Assembly: GCA_023489025.1 (NCBI GenBank)
Contig: JAMDCN010000081.1
Span: 1 to 5,991 of the forward strand
Direction: 5' to 3'
DNA from: Deltaproteobacteria bacterium
GTDB taxonomy: Bacteria; Desulfobacterota_E; Deferrimicrobia; Deferrimicrobiales; Deferrimicrobiaceae
DNA length: 5,991 nucleotides
The notes under the pieces were generated by a model. The model was not told the DNA's origin. It saw only the letters and a program-made list of their open reading frames with translations, and ran no database searches. The position numbers and the translations under genes are program-made. This document shows, one piece after another, positions 1-5,662 of this stretch (position 1 is its first letter; each line of letters begins with the position of its first letter).

Positions 1-101
1 CCACCGGTATCCACCCACGCGGCAAGCTGAGCGGGCCACACGCGCCGGTCGGGGTTCCTTTCCCACAACAAAAACCGTAGGTTTCTCGACACGTAATTCA
101 T
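1..101 (-). CDS. Partial N-terminus of a possible helix-turn-helix type regulator
   Basis: A minus-strand frame starts at an ATG at 101..99 and stays open for 33 codons to the left window edge. An AAAGG ribosome-binding site (complement of 111-115) lies 9 nt upstream of the ATG. The protein begins MNYVSRNLRFLLWERNPDRR and continues with VWPAQLAAWVDTG. The N-L-R-F-L-L-W opening followed by a W-P-x-x-L-A-x-W segment recalls the first helices of Xre/phage-repressor-like DNA-binding proteins, but the recognition helix lies outside the window, so the function is a guess. The position supports a regulatory role: the gene is divergent from an operon of envelope proteins across about 170 nt holding an inverted repeat. 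A competing plus-strand frame over the same bases has no start or ribosome-binding site in the window. Confidence 0.5.
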   Translation of the reverse strand, partial: MNYVSRNLRFLLWERNPDRRVWPAQLAAWVDTG

Positions 102-144
102 TTTTGAAAACCTTTCACGACGGATATGTATCGTCAAAGCGCTG

Positions 145-164
145 GCGTTCAAGCATTCAAACGC
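145..164. promoter_or_regulatory. Inverted/direct repeat, possible operator
   Basis: Five-bp arms GCGTT (145-149) and AACGC (160-164) form an inverted repeat enclosing two direct copies of TTCAA (148-152 and 156-160). It lies just upstream of the -35 box of the rightward operon and between the two divergent genes, where a local regulator would bind. The arms are short, so chance is a real alternative. Confidence 0.25.
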
Positions 165-173
165 TATTTATCG

Positions 174-202
174 TTGACATAGTTAGCGCCATGCTCTACG
201 AT
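174..202 (+). promoter_or_regulatory. Sigma70-type promoter for the envelope operon
   Basis: A perfect -35 box TTGACA (174-179) is followed, after a 17-nt spacer, by TACGAT (197-202), which matches four of six -10 consensus bases including the conserved first, second and last. Transcription would start near 209, leaving a leader of about 64 nt before the ATG at 273. No better promoter was seen upstream of that gene. Confidence 0.5.
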
Positions 203-272
203 CGTGCGGTGCCACGGTCGACTTCGCCTTCGTCGCGTCACTTCTCACGCCCAGAAAGGGAAAAAACAGGGG

Positions 273-1040
273 ATGAAATACGCCACCCGCTTCTTGGTTG
301 TTTTTGCTCTACTCCTCCCATACGGGGCATCCGCACGAGATGACTTCGAGGACAGGGGGTATTGGTACCCTTTCGTCGAGCGCTTCACGTGGCGCGGATT
401 TGATGGCGGGAAACAGATCACCAAGGAGGCGGGTGAGGCGGCCGGCATAGGAGCCACTGGCGAGTACCTGCTCGCGGAAGACACCTCCCTCATCCTCCGC
501 TTAAAAGGGGATGCGAGCTACGGGAAGGGCAATTTCGAAGAAGCTCTCGCTCCTTCGGTGAAAGCATCCTCGAAGTCGAGCCGTATCGCCGCCCGAGGAG
601 AGATGGACCTCGGTCGGAGATTCCTCCTCCGCGAAGGTCAGGTGGAGCTGATCCCCTTCGCGGGGGCTGGATACCGGTGGTCGAATAAGCACGTGAAGGC
701 CGGCACAGGCGTCCAAGGCTTCCATGAGACGTGGAACTCCGCGTACACCAGGATCGGCGCCCGGTCTGCGTACAAGTTCGATCGACAGGTTTCGGCTCTC
801 TTCGAGGCCGGGGTGAAGGTTCCCGTCTATACAAGCGTGAACAGCAGTCTTTCCGGCAAATCCTTCCGGCCCGGCAGCCAGGTTTCTTTCTACATGGAAG
901 CGGGTGTGAGTTACGAAAAGGTGAGACCGATCCTTTATTACGAGGGATTCAGATACTCGGCATCTGCACCCTCAGGCGGTGTCGAGTTCCCAAGGATGGA
1001 AGGCGACATCCTTGGGCTGAAGGTCGCGTTCGAATTCTAA
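273..1040 (+). CDS. Predicted outer-membrane beta-barrel protein (255 aa)
   Basis: The protein has a typical Sec signal peptide: MKYATR, a hydrophobic core at residues 7-17, and a G-A-S-A cleavage motif ending at residue 21. The mature part of about 234 residues has alternating polar and hydrophobic, aromatic-rich segments with Gly/Ser turns, for example around 123-135, 157-168, 174-185 and 203-214. It ends in LKVAFEF. An aromatic C-terminal residue preceded by alternating hydrophobics is the classic signal read by the BAM outer-membrane insertion complex. The exact family (OmpW-like or other small barrel) cannot be fixed by eye. The start at 273 is chosen because the signal peptide begins there and purine-rich AGAAAGGG and AGGGG lie just upstream; the frame is open from 204 but adds 23 unlikely Arg/His-rich residues. 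It is the first gene of a three-gene operon whose products are all exported. Role unknown; it could be a small pore or a surface scaffold. Confidence 0.8.
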   Translation: MKYATRFLVVFALLLPYGASARDDFEDRGYWYPFVERFTWRGFDGGKQITKEAGEAAGIGATGEYLLAEDTSLILRLKGDASYGKGNFEEALAPSVKASSKSSRIAARGEMDLGRRFLLREGQVELIPFAGAGYRWSNKHVKAGTGVQGFHETWNSAYTRIGARSAYKFDRQVSALFEAGVKVPVYTSVNSSLSGKSFRPGSQVSFYMEAGVSYEKVRPILYYEGFRYSASAPSGGVEFPRMEGDILGLKVAFEF

Positions 1041-1071
1041 CGATAACTGGATACCGAAAAGGAGGAGATCC

Positions 1072-2397
1072 TTGGGGGGACGGGATTGGATGTCAAAAGC
1101 TTCCCTGTGGCTGGCGCCGGTGTGCGCCGCGGCCTTCTTGATTTCGTGCGACGCCTGGAACGGCGGAGAGGTGGGACTTGCTCCGCCTCCTGCGGCGCCA
1201 TGGTCCGGTGTCGAGCAGTTCGGGACGGCTGCGGCAGATTCCGCCCAGGCCGTTGCCGTGGATTCTTCAGGAAACGTGTACGTGACCTCGATCGACAACC
1301 AGTCCGTCGTGGTGAGGAAGTTCAGCTCCGGCGGCTCGCTTTCGTGGACTTCCACACCAGTGGATATCGGTATGCCTGGAATCGGGATAGACGTATTCAG
1401 AATCGCCCTCTCCCCGACGGCTGTGTACGTGTCCGGGTTTACCTCGATCGTCCTGGACAACACGGGCCTCGGGATGGGGGGAGCGGTGGACGGCGTCGTC
1501 CTCAAGTTCAACCTCTCCGGCGCCAGGGTAGGGACGTTGCAGATCAGGGAAAGCGTGGGGCTCACGCACATCCGGGGCATCGCCGCGGACGCCTCCGATG
1601 TCATCTACATCGGCGGGCACCACGATTTCCAGCAGTCGCTCGTGGCGAAATACGACTGGTCCGGCGCATCCCCCTCCCAATCGTGGATCACGCGGTATGG
1701 CACTCCGGGCGACCGGGACGCCGTGTTTGGACTCGCGCTTGGGAACGGGCTTATTCACGTGGTGGGACCGATGGGTGCTCCACCTGCGAGTGGATTTTAT
1801 ATCGCGAGATTTTCAACCTCAACCGGCGCGCAGTCCGGGGCGACCATCCTGGGCAACGTTTCCGGAGGCAACGACGACGTCTTCGGCGTGGCGGCGGACT
1901 CCCTGAACAACACGTACGTCGCCGGGGGAACGGACAACAATTTCGCGGGTGCCAACGCCGGGGGCGAGGACGTCATAGCGGCGAAATACGACGCCGCGGG
2001 CAACAACGTCTGGAGATACCAGATCGGGTCGGCAAGAAGCGAAAGCGCCAATTCGATCGCGTTGTCCGGTACATCGGTATACGTGGCCGGCACCACGGGG
2101 GGGCAGTTCGGTGGGCAGTTGAACAAAGACCCCGGGTTGTCGACCTCGGACGCGTTCCTCATCAAGCTGCCGAACGCCTCCACGGGTCCCACTGTGACGG
2201 CGGACTGGGTCCGGATGTACGGAAGTACCGGTTCAACGGTGGCTTTCAACGATCAGGCAACCGGCGTCGCGACGGACCCTTCGGGGAATATCTTCATGGT
2301 GGGGAACGCCGTCGGGTTCATGGAGACGGCCACGCAGGTGCTGGGGAACGGGGACGGGTATGTCCTCAAGGTGTCGCCGGCCGGGGTGCTGCAATAG
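1072..2397 (+). CDS. SBBP-repeat beta-propeller lipoprotein (441 aa)
   Basis: The N-terminus is a lipoprotein signal: a hydrophobic stretch at 10-24 and lipobox L-I-S-C with the lipidated Cys at residue 26, followed by Asp. The rest is built from repeats of the form h-A-x-D-x-x-x-N-h-Y-V-x-G ... D-x-h-h-h-K-h/F, typical of the SBBP (beta-propeller) repeat. I count seven, at about residues 60-84, 110-146, 169-194, 219-247, 271-306, 328-366 and 398-434, which fits a complete seven-bladed propeller. Such proteins usually act in the envelope as binding or scaffold modules; no catalytic motif is visible. Translation probably starts at TTG 1072, because GGAGGAG (1061-1067) is well placed for it. 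ATG 1090 is in frame and gives a shorter but still usable signal peptide, with the Cys at residue 20. The gene starts 31 nt after the barrel gene, in the same operon. Confidence 0.82.
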   Translation: MGGRDWMSKASLWLAPVCAAAFLISCDAWNGGEVGLAPPPAAPWSGVEQFGTAAADSAQAVAVDSSGNVYVTSIDNQSVVVRKFSSGGSLSWTSTPVDIGMPGIGIDVFRIALSPTAVYVSGFTSIVLDNTGLGMGGAVDGVVLKFNLSGARVGTLQIRESVGLTHIRGIAADASDVIYIGGHHDFQQSLVAKYDWSGASPSQSWITRYGTPGDRDAVFGLALGNGLIHVVGPMGAPPASGFYIARFSTSTGAQSGATILGNVSGGNDDVFGVAADSLNNTYVAGGTDNNFAGANAGGEDVIAAKYDAAGNNVWRYQIGSARSESANSIALSGTSVYVAGTTGGQFGGQLNKDPGLSTSDAFLIKLPNASTGPTVTADWVRMYGSTGSTVAFNDQATGVATDPSGNIFMVGNAVGFMETATQVLGNGDGYVLKVSPAGVLQ

Positions 2398-2449
2398 CGC
2401 ATTCGAGGTATCGGCCAACAACCGATCAATTCGACGAAACGGAGGGCGT

Positions 2450-3121
2450 ATGTGGCGAAAGGTAGCGGTTCTTGGAGCGGTGACTCTTCTGCTTGGTGGG
2501 TGTGGTTCGATGAACAGCGCACTGGCCACGAAGAAGCAGTCGATCGAGTATTACCGGATCTTTGACGTCAAAACAGCCGCGAACCGTTCCAAGGTGGTTT
2601 CCGCAGCGAGCAGCGGCCTGGCGCAGAACGTCGGCGGGATCTCGGAGGCCCGTCCAATCCCGAAATCCTCAAAACCTCCCGAGGAGCCCGGCCGGTTCCG
2701 TGTCGTCGATCCGCTGGAAGGCACCCCTCTCGCCGGGTTTGCGAAGATGAACTCGGGCGCCGGGTCGCTGGGCCTAAAAAAAGCCCAGTGCGACGACGCG
2801 ATCTGGACCGCCTACGGGACGAAGCCGGTGTCCGGTTCGATGAACCTGATGTTCAGCGCGTGCCTGTTCGAGTACGCGCAAGGTTATCACCTCGACATGT
2901 ACGCAAATCTGATCAAGGAGGAAGGCGGCCTGATGCAGATCAGCCGGTCGATGGCCAACGCCGTCGTCGGTTCCCCCGAGGAGTGGACGGAGAAGGCGTT
3001 CCTCGACGTCGTGCGGAAGGTGTACAAGGAGACGAACGCGGAGATCAAGTTCGTCGACGGCTACCCGGAGATGAGCGGGACTCCGTGGCTTGATGGCGGG
3101 GAGACGCTCGGGGCGAAGTAG
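2450..3121 (+). CDS. Hypothetical lipoprotein (223 aa)
   Basis: The start is ATG 2450 with GGAGGG 3 nt upstream (2441-2446). The frame is open from 2360, but the extra 30 residues overlap the previous gene and would hide the signal peptide. MWRKVAVLGAVTLLLGGC is a standard lipoprotein signal with lipobox L-G-G-C and the lipidated Cys at residue 18. Gly follows the Cys, which by the E. coli rule favours outer-membrane sorting. Residues 66-92 are Pro/Lys-rich and probably a linker. The C-terminal domain (about 93-223) looks mostly helical and holds Cys114 and Cys138, the only cysteines of the mature domain and so a possible disulfide pair, with the segments AQCDDAIWTAYG and FEYAQGYHLDMY between and around them. 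I do not recognise the family. As the third gene of the operon, 52 nt after the propeller gene, it may belong to an envelope complex with the two upstream products. Confidence 0.75.
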   Translation: MWRKVAVLGAVTLLLGGCGSMNSALATKKQSIEYYRIFDVKTAANRSKVVSAASSGLAQNVGGISEARPIPKSSKPPEEPGRFRVVDPLEGTPLAGFAKMNSGAGSLGLKKAQCDDAIWTAYGTKPVSGSMNLMFSACLFEYAQGYHLDMYANLIKEEGGLMQISRSMANAVVGSPEEWTEKAFLDVVRKVYKETNAEIKFVDGYPEMSGTPWLDGGETLGAK

Positions 3122-3153
3122 GGTTTGCGCAAAAGCTCGAACTCATCTCGATA

Positions 3154-3187
3154 AAGGGCCGGAGGGTAACATTTTCCTTCGGCCCTT
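3154..3187 (+). terminator. Strong hairpin after the envelope operon
   Basis: AAGGGCCGGAGG (3154-3165) pairs with CCTTCGGCCCTT (3176-3187) over 12 bp with one G-T wobble, enclosing a loop of about 10 nt. It lies 32 nt after the stop at 3121. Neither side has a clear U-tract, so it may be a Rho-assisted terminator or an mRNA-stabilising hairpin. It could also act on the convergent regulator gene. Confidence 0.55.
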
Positions 3188-3352
3188 CGCATTGCGTTAG
3201 GCCTGGAAGAACTCCGAGACGGCTGTAAACGAAACTCGAAGGGCCACCGCAGCAGGAATAGGTCGGGATCACACGCTGTATCGCGAACCCCTACTCATCT
3301 TCGTATATCGATCAGGCGGCATTCCCTTCGTTCTGTCCTTGATCTGAAGAAA
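3188..3352. other. Intergenic region without a supported gene
   Basis: Between the hairpin and the stop of the minus-strand regulator I see no frame with good coding features. A minus-strand frame with a GTG start at 3272 runs back into the 3' end of the upstream lipoprotein gene, but it has no ribosome-binding site and looks like an antisense shadow. No tRNA-like fold or repeat was found. Confidence 0.5.
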
Positions 3353-3583
3353 TCATTTAGATGACCGCGCCTTTGCAGTTGCTTTGGTCAGAGTCTTCTT
3401 CCCTCCCCTTCTCCTTTCAAGTCCCTCGCGAAGCAATATCCGAATCAACTGGCCGACGGTTCGTTCCTCCTCGTCAGCCGACGCCTCCAATCCAGCCTTA
3501 AGGTCATCCTCCAACCGAAGGGTCAGGAATTCCCCCAGCTTCTTTCCGGGCTTTCGTGCCATGAAAACATTTTTAGCACACAT
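3353..3583 (-). CDS. Ribbon-helix-helix (CopG/Arc-like) DNA-binding protein
   Basis: Small basic protein of 69 or 76 residues. Its core runs from GEFLTLRLEDDLKAGLE through a helix containing EERTVGQLIRILLREGLE. This is the ribbon-helix-helix pattern: a short beta-strand with alternating residues (F-L-T-L-R-L) that enters the DNA major groove as a dimer, then two helices. The tail KKTLTKATAKARSSK is Lys-rich and probably disordered. The start at 3583 (MCAKNVFMARK) has AAGGGG immediately upstream; the ATG at 3562 (MARKPGKK) has no visible ribosome-binding site but is a more typical N-terminus, so the start is uncertain. The frame is open to 3625, inside the palindrome. No toxin-like gene follows on the minus strand, so a toxin-antitoxin pair is not supported. 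It faces the rightward small-gene operon across a palindromic operator and probably represses that operon, its own gene, or both. Confidence 0.8.
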   Translation of the reverse strand: MCAKNVFMARKPGKKLGEFLTLRLEDDLKAGLEASADEEERTVGQLIRILLREGLERRRGGKKTLTKATAKARSSK

Positions 3584-3589
3584 TTCCCC

Positions 3590-3618
3590 TTGACACCTCA
3601 GATTTAACGTGTCACAAT
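3590..3618 (+). promoter_or_regulatory. Promoter of the small-gene operon
   Basis: A perfect -35 box TTGACA (3590-3595), a 17-nt spacer and CACAAT (3613-3618, four of six -10 bases) form a plausible sigma70 promoter. The -10 box lies inside the 17-bp palindrome, so a bound repressor would block it. The predicted start is near 3625, about 90 nt before the first gene with a good ribosome-binding site. Confidence 0.45.
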
Positions 3619-3625
3619 GTGACAC
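3609..3625. promoter_or_regulatory. Perfect 17-bp palindrome, probable operator
   Basis: GTGTCACAATGTGACAC has 8-bp perfect arms around a single central A. It lies between the divergent ribbon-helix-helix gene and the small-gene operon and overlaps the predicted -10 box of the latter. A related half-site, TGACAC, occurs at 3591-3596. The ribbon-helix-helix protein encoded next to it is the natural candidate to bind here; this is inferred from position and symmetry. Confidence 0.6.
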
Positions 3626-3713
3626 ATATGGTGCATGATAACAACCTCACCAACAATCAACCTGCCCAACGTCGTTAATCGACAGCATCTCGCAAACAGA
3701 CAAGGATCGGCAG

Positions 3714-3833
3714 ATGGAAGGACTACTGGCTTTTTGGAATTCGTTACCGGAGAGGCGGAAGGCCGCTTTATTCGCCCTGCTTATCTTGTTGATTTATGGC
3801 TTATGGCTGGAGAGAGATCAGGATCCCAGGTGA
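3714..3833 (+). CDS. Single-pass small membrane protein (39 aa)
   Basis: ATG 3714 is preceded by AAGGA at 7-nt spacing and the frame ends at TGA 3831-3833. The protein starts MEGLLAFWNSLPERRKA, continues with one hydrophobic helix, AALFALLILLIYGLWL (about residues 17-32), and ends with a short charged tail, ERDQDPR. The Arg-Arg-Lys cluster before the helix would keep the N-terminus in the cytoplasm (positive-inside rule). It resembles a short membrane anchor or a small regulatory membrane protein; I recognise no family. It is the first well-supported gene after the operator-controlled promoter, and the next gene starts within its stop codon. Small size makes chance possible, but ribosome-binding site, helix and overlap together make it likely real. 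Confidence 0.6.
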   Translation: MEGLLAFWNSLPERRKAALFALLILLIYGLWLERDQDPR

Positions 3834-3955
3834 GGGACGTGCAAAGCGGCTATACCTTGGTCGCCGAATCGACGATGGCGCCCGATGGGCGCAACCAGTT
3901 CCGACTTCATGGAAGTTGTCGGTACGCGACGGATCTACGCGTACCTGAGCAGTGA
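3830..3955 (+). CDS. Hypothetical small protein (41 aa)
   Basis: The GTG start (3830-3832) overlaps the previous TGA by GTGA, with AGGA (3820-3823) 6 nt upstream, a layout typical of translational coupling. The product begins MRDVQSGYTLVAESTMAPDG and ends in RVPEQ. It is soluble, of mixed charge, with one Cys, and matches no family I know. The frame is open upstream to 3635, but the better ribosome-binding site is at 3830. From about 3885 a competing frame, in phase with the next gene, encodes equally protein-like sequence (MEVVGTRRIYAYLSSDPP), so the true C-terminus is uncertain. Confidence 0.4.
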   Translation: MRDVQSGYTLVAESTMAPDGRNQFRLHGSCRYATDLRVPEQ

Positions 3956-3980
3956 CCCCCCCCGACAAAGGAGAGAACAG

Positions 3981-4202
3981 ATGAAGGGAGTGCAGGTAGT
4001 GGTCGAATGCACAACGTGCGGAAACGCGATTGAGGGCAAAGTTATCGCAATCCAAGGCACCCTTTTCGATGACCACGATGACATCGTCGGTGGATTACTC
4101 AACGATGCCGGCAATGATCTGATTTGCCCTCACTGCAAAGCCAGGTTGGCCGGGAAAAAGACGCGTGTGTTAATGGTCACGCCACTTGCGCAAGTCGCAT
4201 AA
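3981..4202 (+). CDS. Small zinc-ribbon-like protein A (73 aa)
   Basis: ATG 3981 has AAAGGAG (3968-3974) 6 nt upstream. The frame is open from 3885, but no ribosome-binding site supports an earlier start. Two CxxC knuckles are present, C10-T-T-C13 and C49-P-H-C52, each followed by a Gly/Lys-rich turn and a hydrophobic strand (KVIAIQG and RVLMV). This is the pattern of a four-Cys zinc ribbon or rubredoxin-like metal site. The middle section (about 28-47) is acidic, with LFDDHDDIV. Such domains usually bind DNA, RNA or protein partners; no enzyme motif is visible. The next gene is a relative, and the gene after the exported barrel shares its first knuckle spacing exactly. Confidence 0.7.
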   Translation: MKGVQVVVECTTCGNAIEGKVIAIQGTLFDDHDDIVGGLLNDAGNDLICPHCKARLAGKKTRVLMVTPLAQVA

Positions 4203-4215
4203 GGATGAGAATCGA

Positions 4216-4434
4216 GTGAAATCCGTCACGGGCATGCGATTGCTGGCGCATTGCGCCTGCGGGTGCACGAATGGGAGCGAGATTGTCGCGCTCTGCTCGC
4301 CCCCCAACCCGGTAGAGGATTTGCGACAAACTATCTCCAAGTTCCTCGACGAGCGCGGAAACGTGCGGTTTTGCACAGCGTGCGGGAGATCGTTGCTAGA
4401 CCCGAACGCGAAATTCTATCTCGTGTACCGCTGA
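4216..4434 (+). CDS. Small zinc-ribbon-like protein B (72 aa)
   Basis: GTG 4216 is preferred, with AAGGA (4201-4205) 10 nt upstream and 13 nt after the previous stop; TTG 4186 in the same frame would overlap protein A. The Cys residues are C13-A-C15-G-C17, C27 and the knuckle C53-T-A-C56. The second half matches protein A: both have G-N-x-x-[IF]-C-x-x-C-x-x-x-L followed by a hydrophobic strand (here KFYLVYR). The first knuckle is a C-x-C-x-C arrangement instead of CxxC, so metal binding may differ. Protein B is probably a diverged tandem duplicate of A. It has no signal peptide and is probably cytoplasmic. Confidence 0.65.
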   Translation: MKSVTGMRLLAHCACGCTNGSEIVALCSPPNPVEDLRQTISKFLDERGNVRFCTACGRSLLDPNAKFYLVYR

Positions 4435-4449
4435 GAGGAGGCGCATTAA

Positions 4450-4586
4450 GTGACCACAGTCGTTGTCGTCCTGTTCTTCGCCCGGCACGTCACGTTACTC
4501 GTCAACGCCGACGCTAACCGCCACCCCCTACGGCAAGGAACTGATCGGGTTCTTTTTTTGGTCCCGCTCTGTTCGCGCCGCACTGA
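4450..4586 (+). other. Ambiguous hydrophobic reading frame, possibly frameshifted
   Basis: A strong ribosome-binding site GAGGAGG (4435-4441) sits 8 nt before GTG 4450, starting MTTVVVVLFFARHVTLLV. This frame then runs on, out of phase, through the exported-protein gene to 5067, which is not credible. At the T7 run (4553-4559) one extra T would end it at TGA 4584-4586, giving a product of about 45 residues that finishes 26 nt before the next start. One T fewer would fuse it in frame to the exported protein. It may be a real small gene with a homopolymer error or slippage site, or a decayed gene. Confidence 0.3.
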
Positions 4587-4612
4587 AAGTTTTCCGAAGT
4601 CTGGAGGAAGAA

Positions 4613-5662
4613 ATGACACGCTACGCCCTTCTCATGCTGATCTTTGTTTCCGCTGCCCCGTGCTGGGCCGGGTTCATCCTGGACCCCAACACCGGGTCCT
4701 ACTCCTCGTCGGACACGACCCCCCGGCCGCGGCCGGAGTCGCTGTCCGAGAAGCAGTCGGCCGCAAAATCCCTGGCGACTCTGAACTCCTCGCTGGCCGA
4801 TTACAACAAGTATTATCGATACTACCGGTACGCCTATGTCGGGGTCGGTGCCAAGCAGGGATCCGTCGACCGGGGTGGAGTTTCCGGATCCGGGGGCACC
4901 GGTGTCACCGGCACCATCGGGTTCGACTTCGACGGACTGCAATGGTTGACCCCTTTCATCCTGGAGGCCCGGGGGAACTTCGGGTTTTCCCCTCCGACCG
5001 GCGAAACGGCTATCTTCTGGTACCTCGGCGGGCCCGTATCGCGCGCGTTGTGGAACAAGGATTATGACATTCCGAACCCGATCAACGACGACCTTCGGGC
5101 CGGCGTGCCGTTCGGAACGGCCGTCCAGCGGAACGGCGGAGCTATCGAGGACTGGGCGACCCAGTACCTGCCCGTGAAGCTCGAACTCGGCATCGGATAC
5201 CAAGGGATTTCGTTCGAACAGGCCGGTGGTACGGTTGTCGACAACGGCGCCAAGACCAAATCCACCACGACCGGGATGTTGGCCGGACTAGCCTACGCCG
5301 CAAGGCTCGGGTACTTCGGCAAGAACGATATGGTGCGCCTGACCGCGTACTATCTGGTGTCCAATCAGGCCAAGACCGGCGGGAAGTTCCCGAGTTGGTT
5401 CCTCGGCGGCGACATGGAGATGGATGCCACTGTGCGCGGGAAAATGCTGGAGGGCAAATTGGACTGGTATCACCGGCTCGACGAACGGGTCCGCTCCGGA
5501 AACTGGATCACCGGATTCGGTCTCTCTCTTATCGGCCGGCGGATCCACTTGGACGAAGGAAAGACGGACCAGTGGCGCGGTGCCGGGGTCGTGACCACAG
5601 TGTTCCCGGCCCAGGACGTGACCCAGGCCGAGCTCCTGGTGACCGTCGGGTACATGCGATGA
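4613..5662 (+). CDS. Exported protein, probable outer-membrane beta-barrel (349 aa)
   Basis: ATG 4613 has GGAGG (4603-4607) 5 nt upstream and begins a signal peptide, MTRYALLMLIFVSAAPCWA, with likely cleavage after Ala19. The frame is open back to 4463, but an upstream start would bury this signal. Residues 24-62 are Ser/Thr/Pro-rich and then helical, followed by a Tyr-rich segment (YNKYYRYYRYAYVGVG, 64-79) that opens a long series of amphipathic strands with Gly/Asp turns, e.g. 100-106, 112-124, 186-203, 221-234, 239-250, 278-287 and 296-310. It ends ELLVTVGYMR, strand-like but without a terminal Phe. This fits an outer-membrane barrel with an N-terminal periplasmic extension; family unknown. 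Cys17 lies in the signal peptide and is not a lipobox. It is the largest product of the operon and overlaps the next gene by 4 nt. Confidence 0.75.
   Translation: MTRYALLMLIFVSAAPCWAGFILDPNTGSYSSSDTTPRPRPESLSEKQSAAKSLATLNSSLADYNKYYRYYRYAYVGVGAKQGSVDRGGVSGSGGTGVTGTIGFDFDGLQWLTPFILEARGNFGFSPPTGETAIFWYLGGPVSRALWNKDYDIPNPINDDLRAGVPFGTAVQRNGGAIEDWATQYLPVKLELGIGYQGISFEQAGGTVVDNGAKTKSTTTGMLAGLAYAARLGYFGKNDMVRLTAYYLVSNQAKTGGKFPSWFLGGDMEMDATVRGKMLEGKLDWYHRLDERVRSGNWITGFGLSLIGRRIHLDEGKTDQWRGAGVVTTVFPAQDVTQAELLVTVGYMR

Noticed and set aside
104..343. 79-codon plus-strand frame across the first promoter
   Set aside because: It has no ribosome-binding site, covers the promoter and leader, and ends inside the first barrel gene in another phase.
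972..1604. 210-codon minus-strand frame
   Set aside because: It is antisense to two well-supported genes, has no ribosome-binding site, and reflects GC-rich codon bias of the opposite strand.
1086..2465. 459-codon plus-strand frame overlapping the propeller lipoprotein
   Set aside because: It is Arg/Gly-rich, has no domain pattern, and is the out-of-phase shadow of a gene with clear SBBP repeats and a lipobox.
3196..3202. GTTAGGC, which fits the integron attC core GTTRRRY
   Set aside because: No matching RYYYAAC core lies at a suitable distance upstream, and the nearby hairpin does not have the attC layout. Seven bases can occur by chance.
3045..3272. 75-codon minus-strand frame with a Cys-Cys motif
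   Set aside because: It overlaps the end of the lipoprotein gene in antisense, crosses the hairpin, and lacks a ribosome-binding site.
4463..4612. Lipobox-like L-S-S-C at the beginning of the extended frame of the exported protein
   Set aside because: No hydrophobic signal segment precedes it, since a stop codon lies just upstream in that frame, and a proper signal peptide begins at 4613.
4450..5067. 205-codon frame from GTG 4450
   Set aside because: The start signal is good, but most of the frame lies out of phase inside the exported-protein gene and is Arg-rich. Only the first part up to the T7 run is kept as an ambiguous feature.
4514..5203. 229-codon minus-strand frame
   Set aside because: It is antisense to the exported barrel gene, with low-complexity Gly/Arg/Pro content and no start signal.
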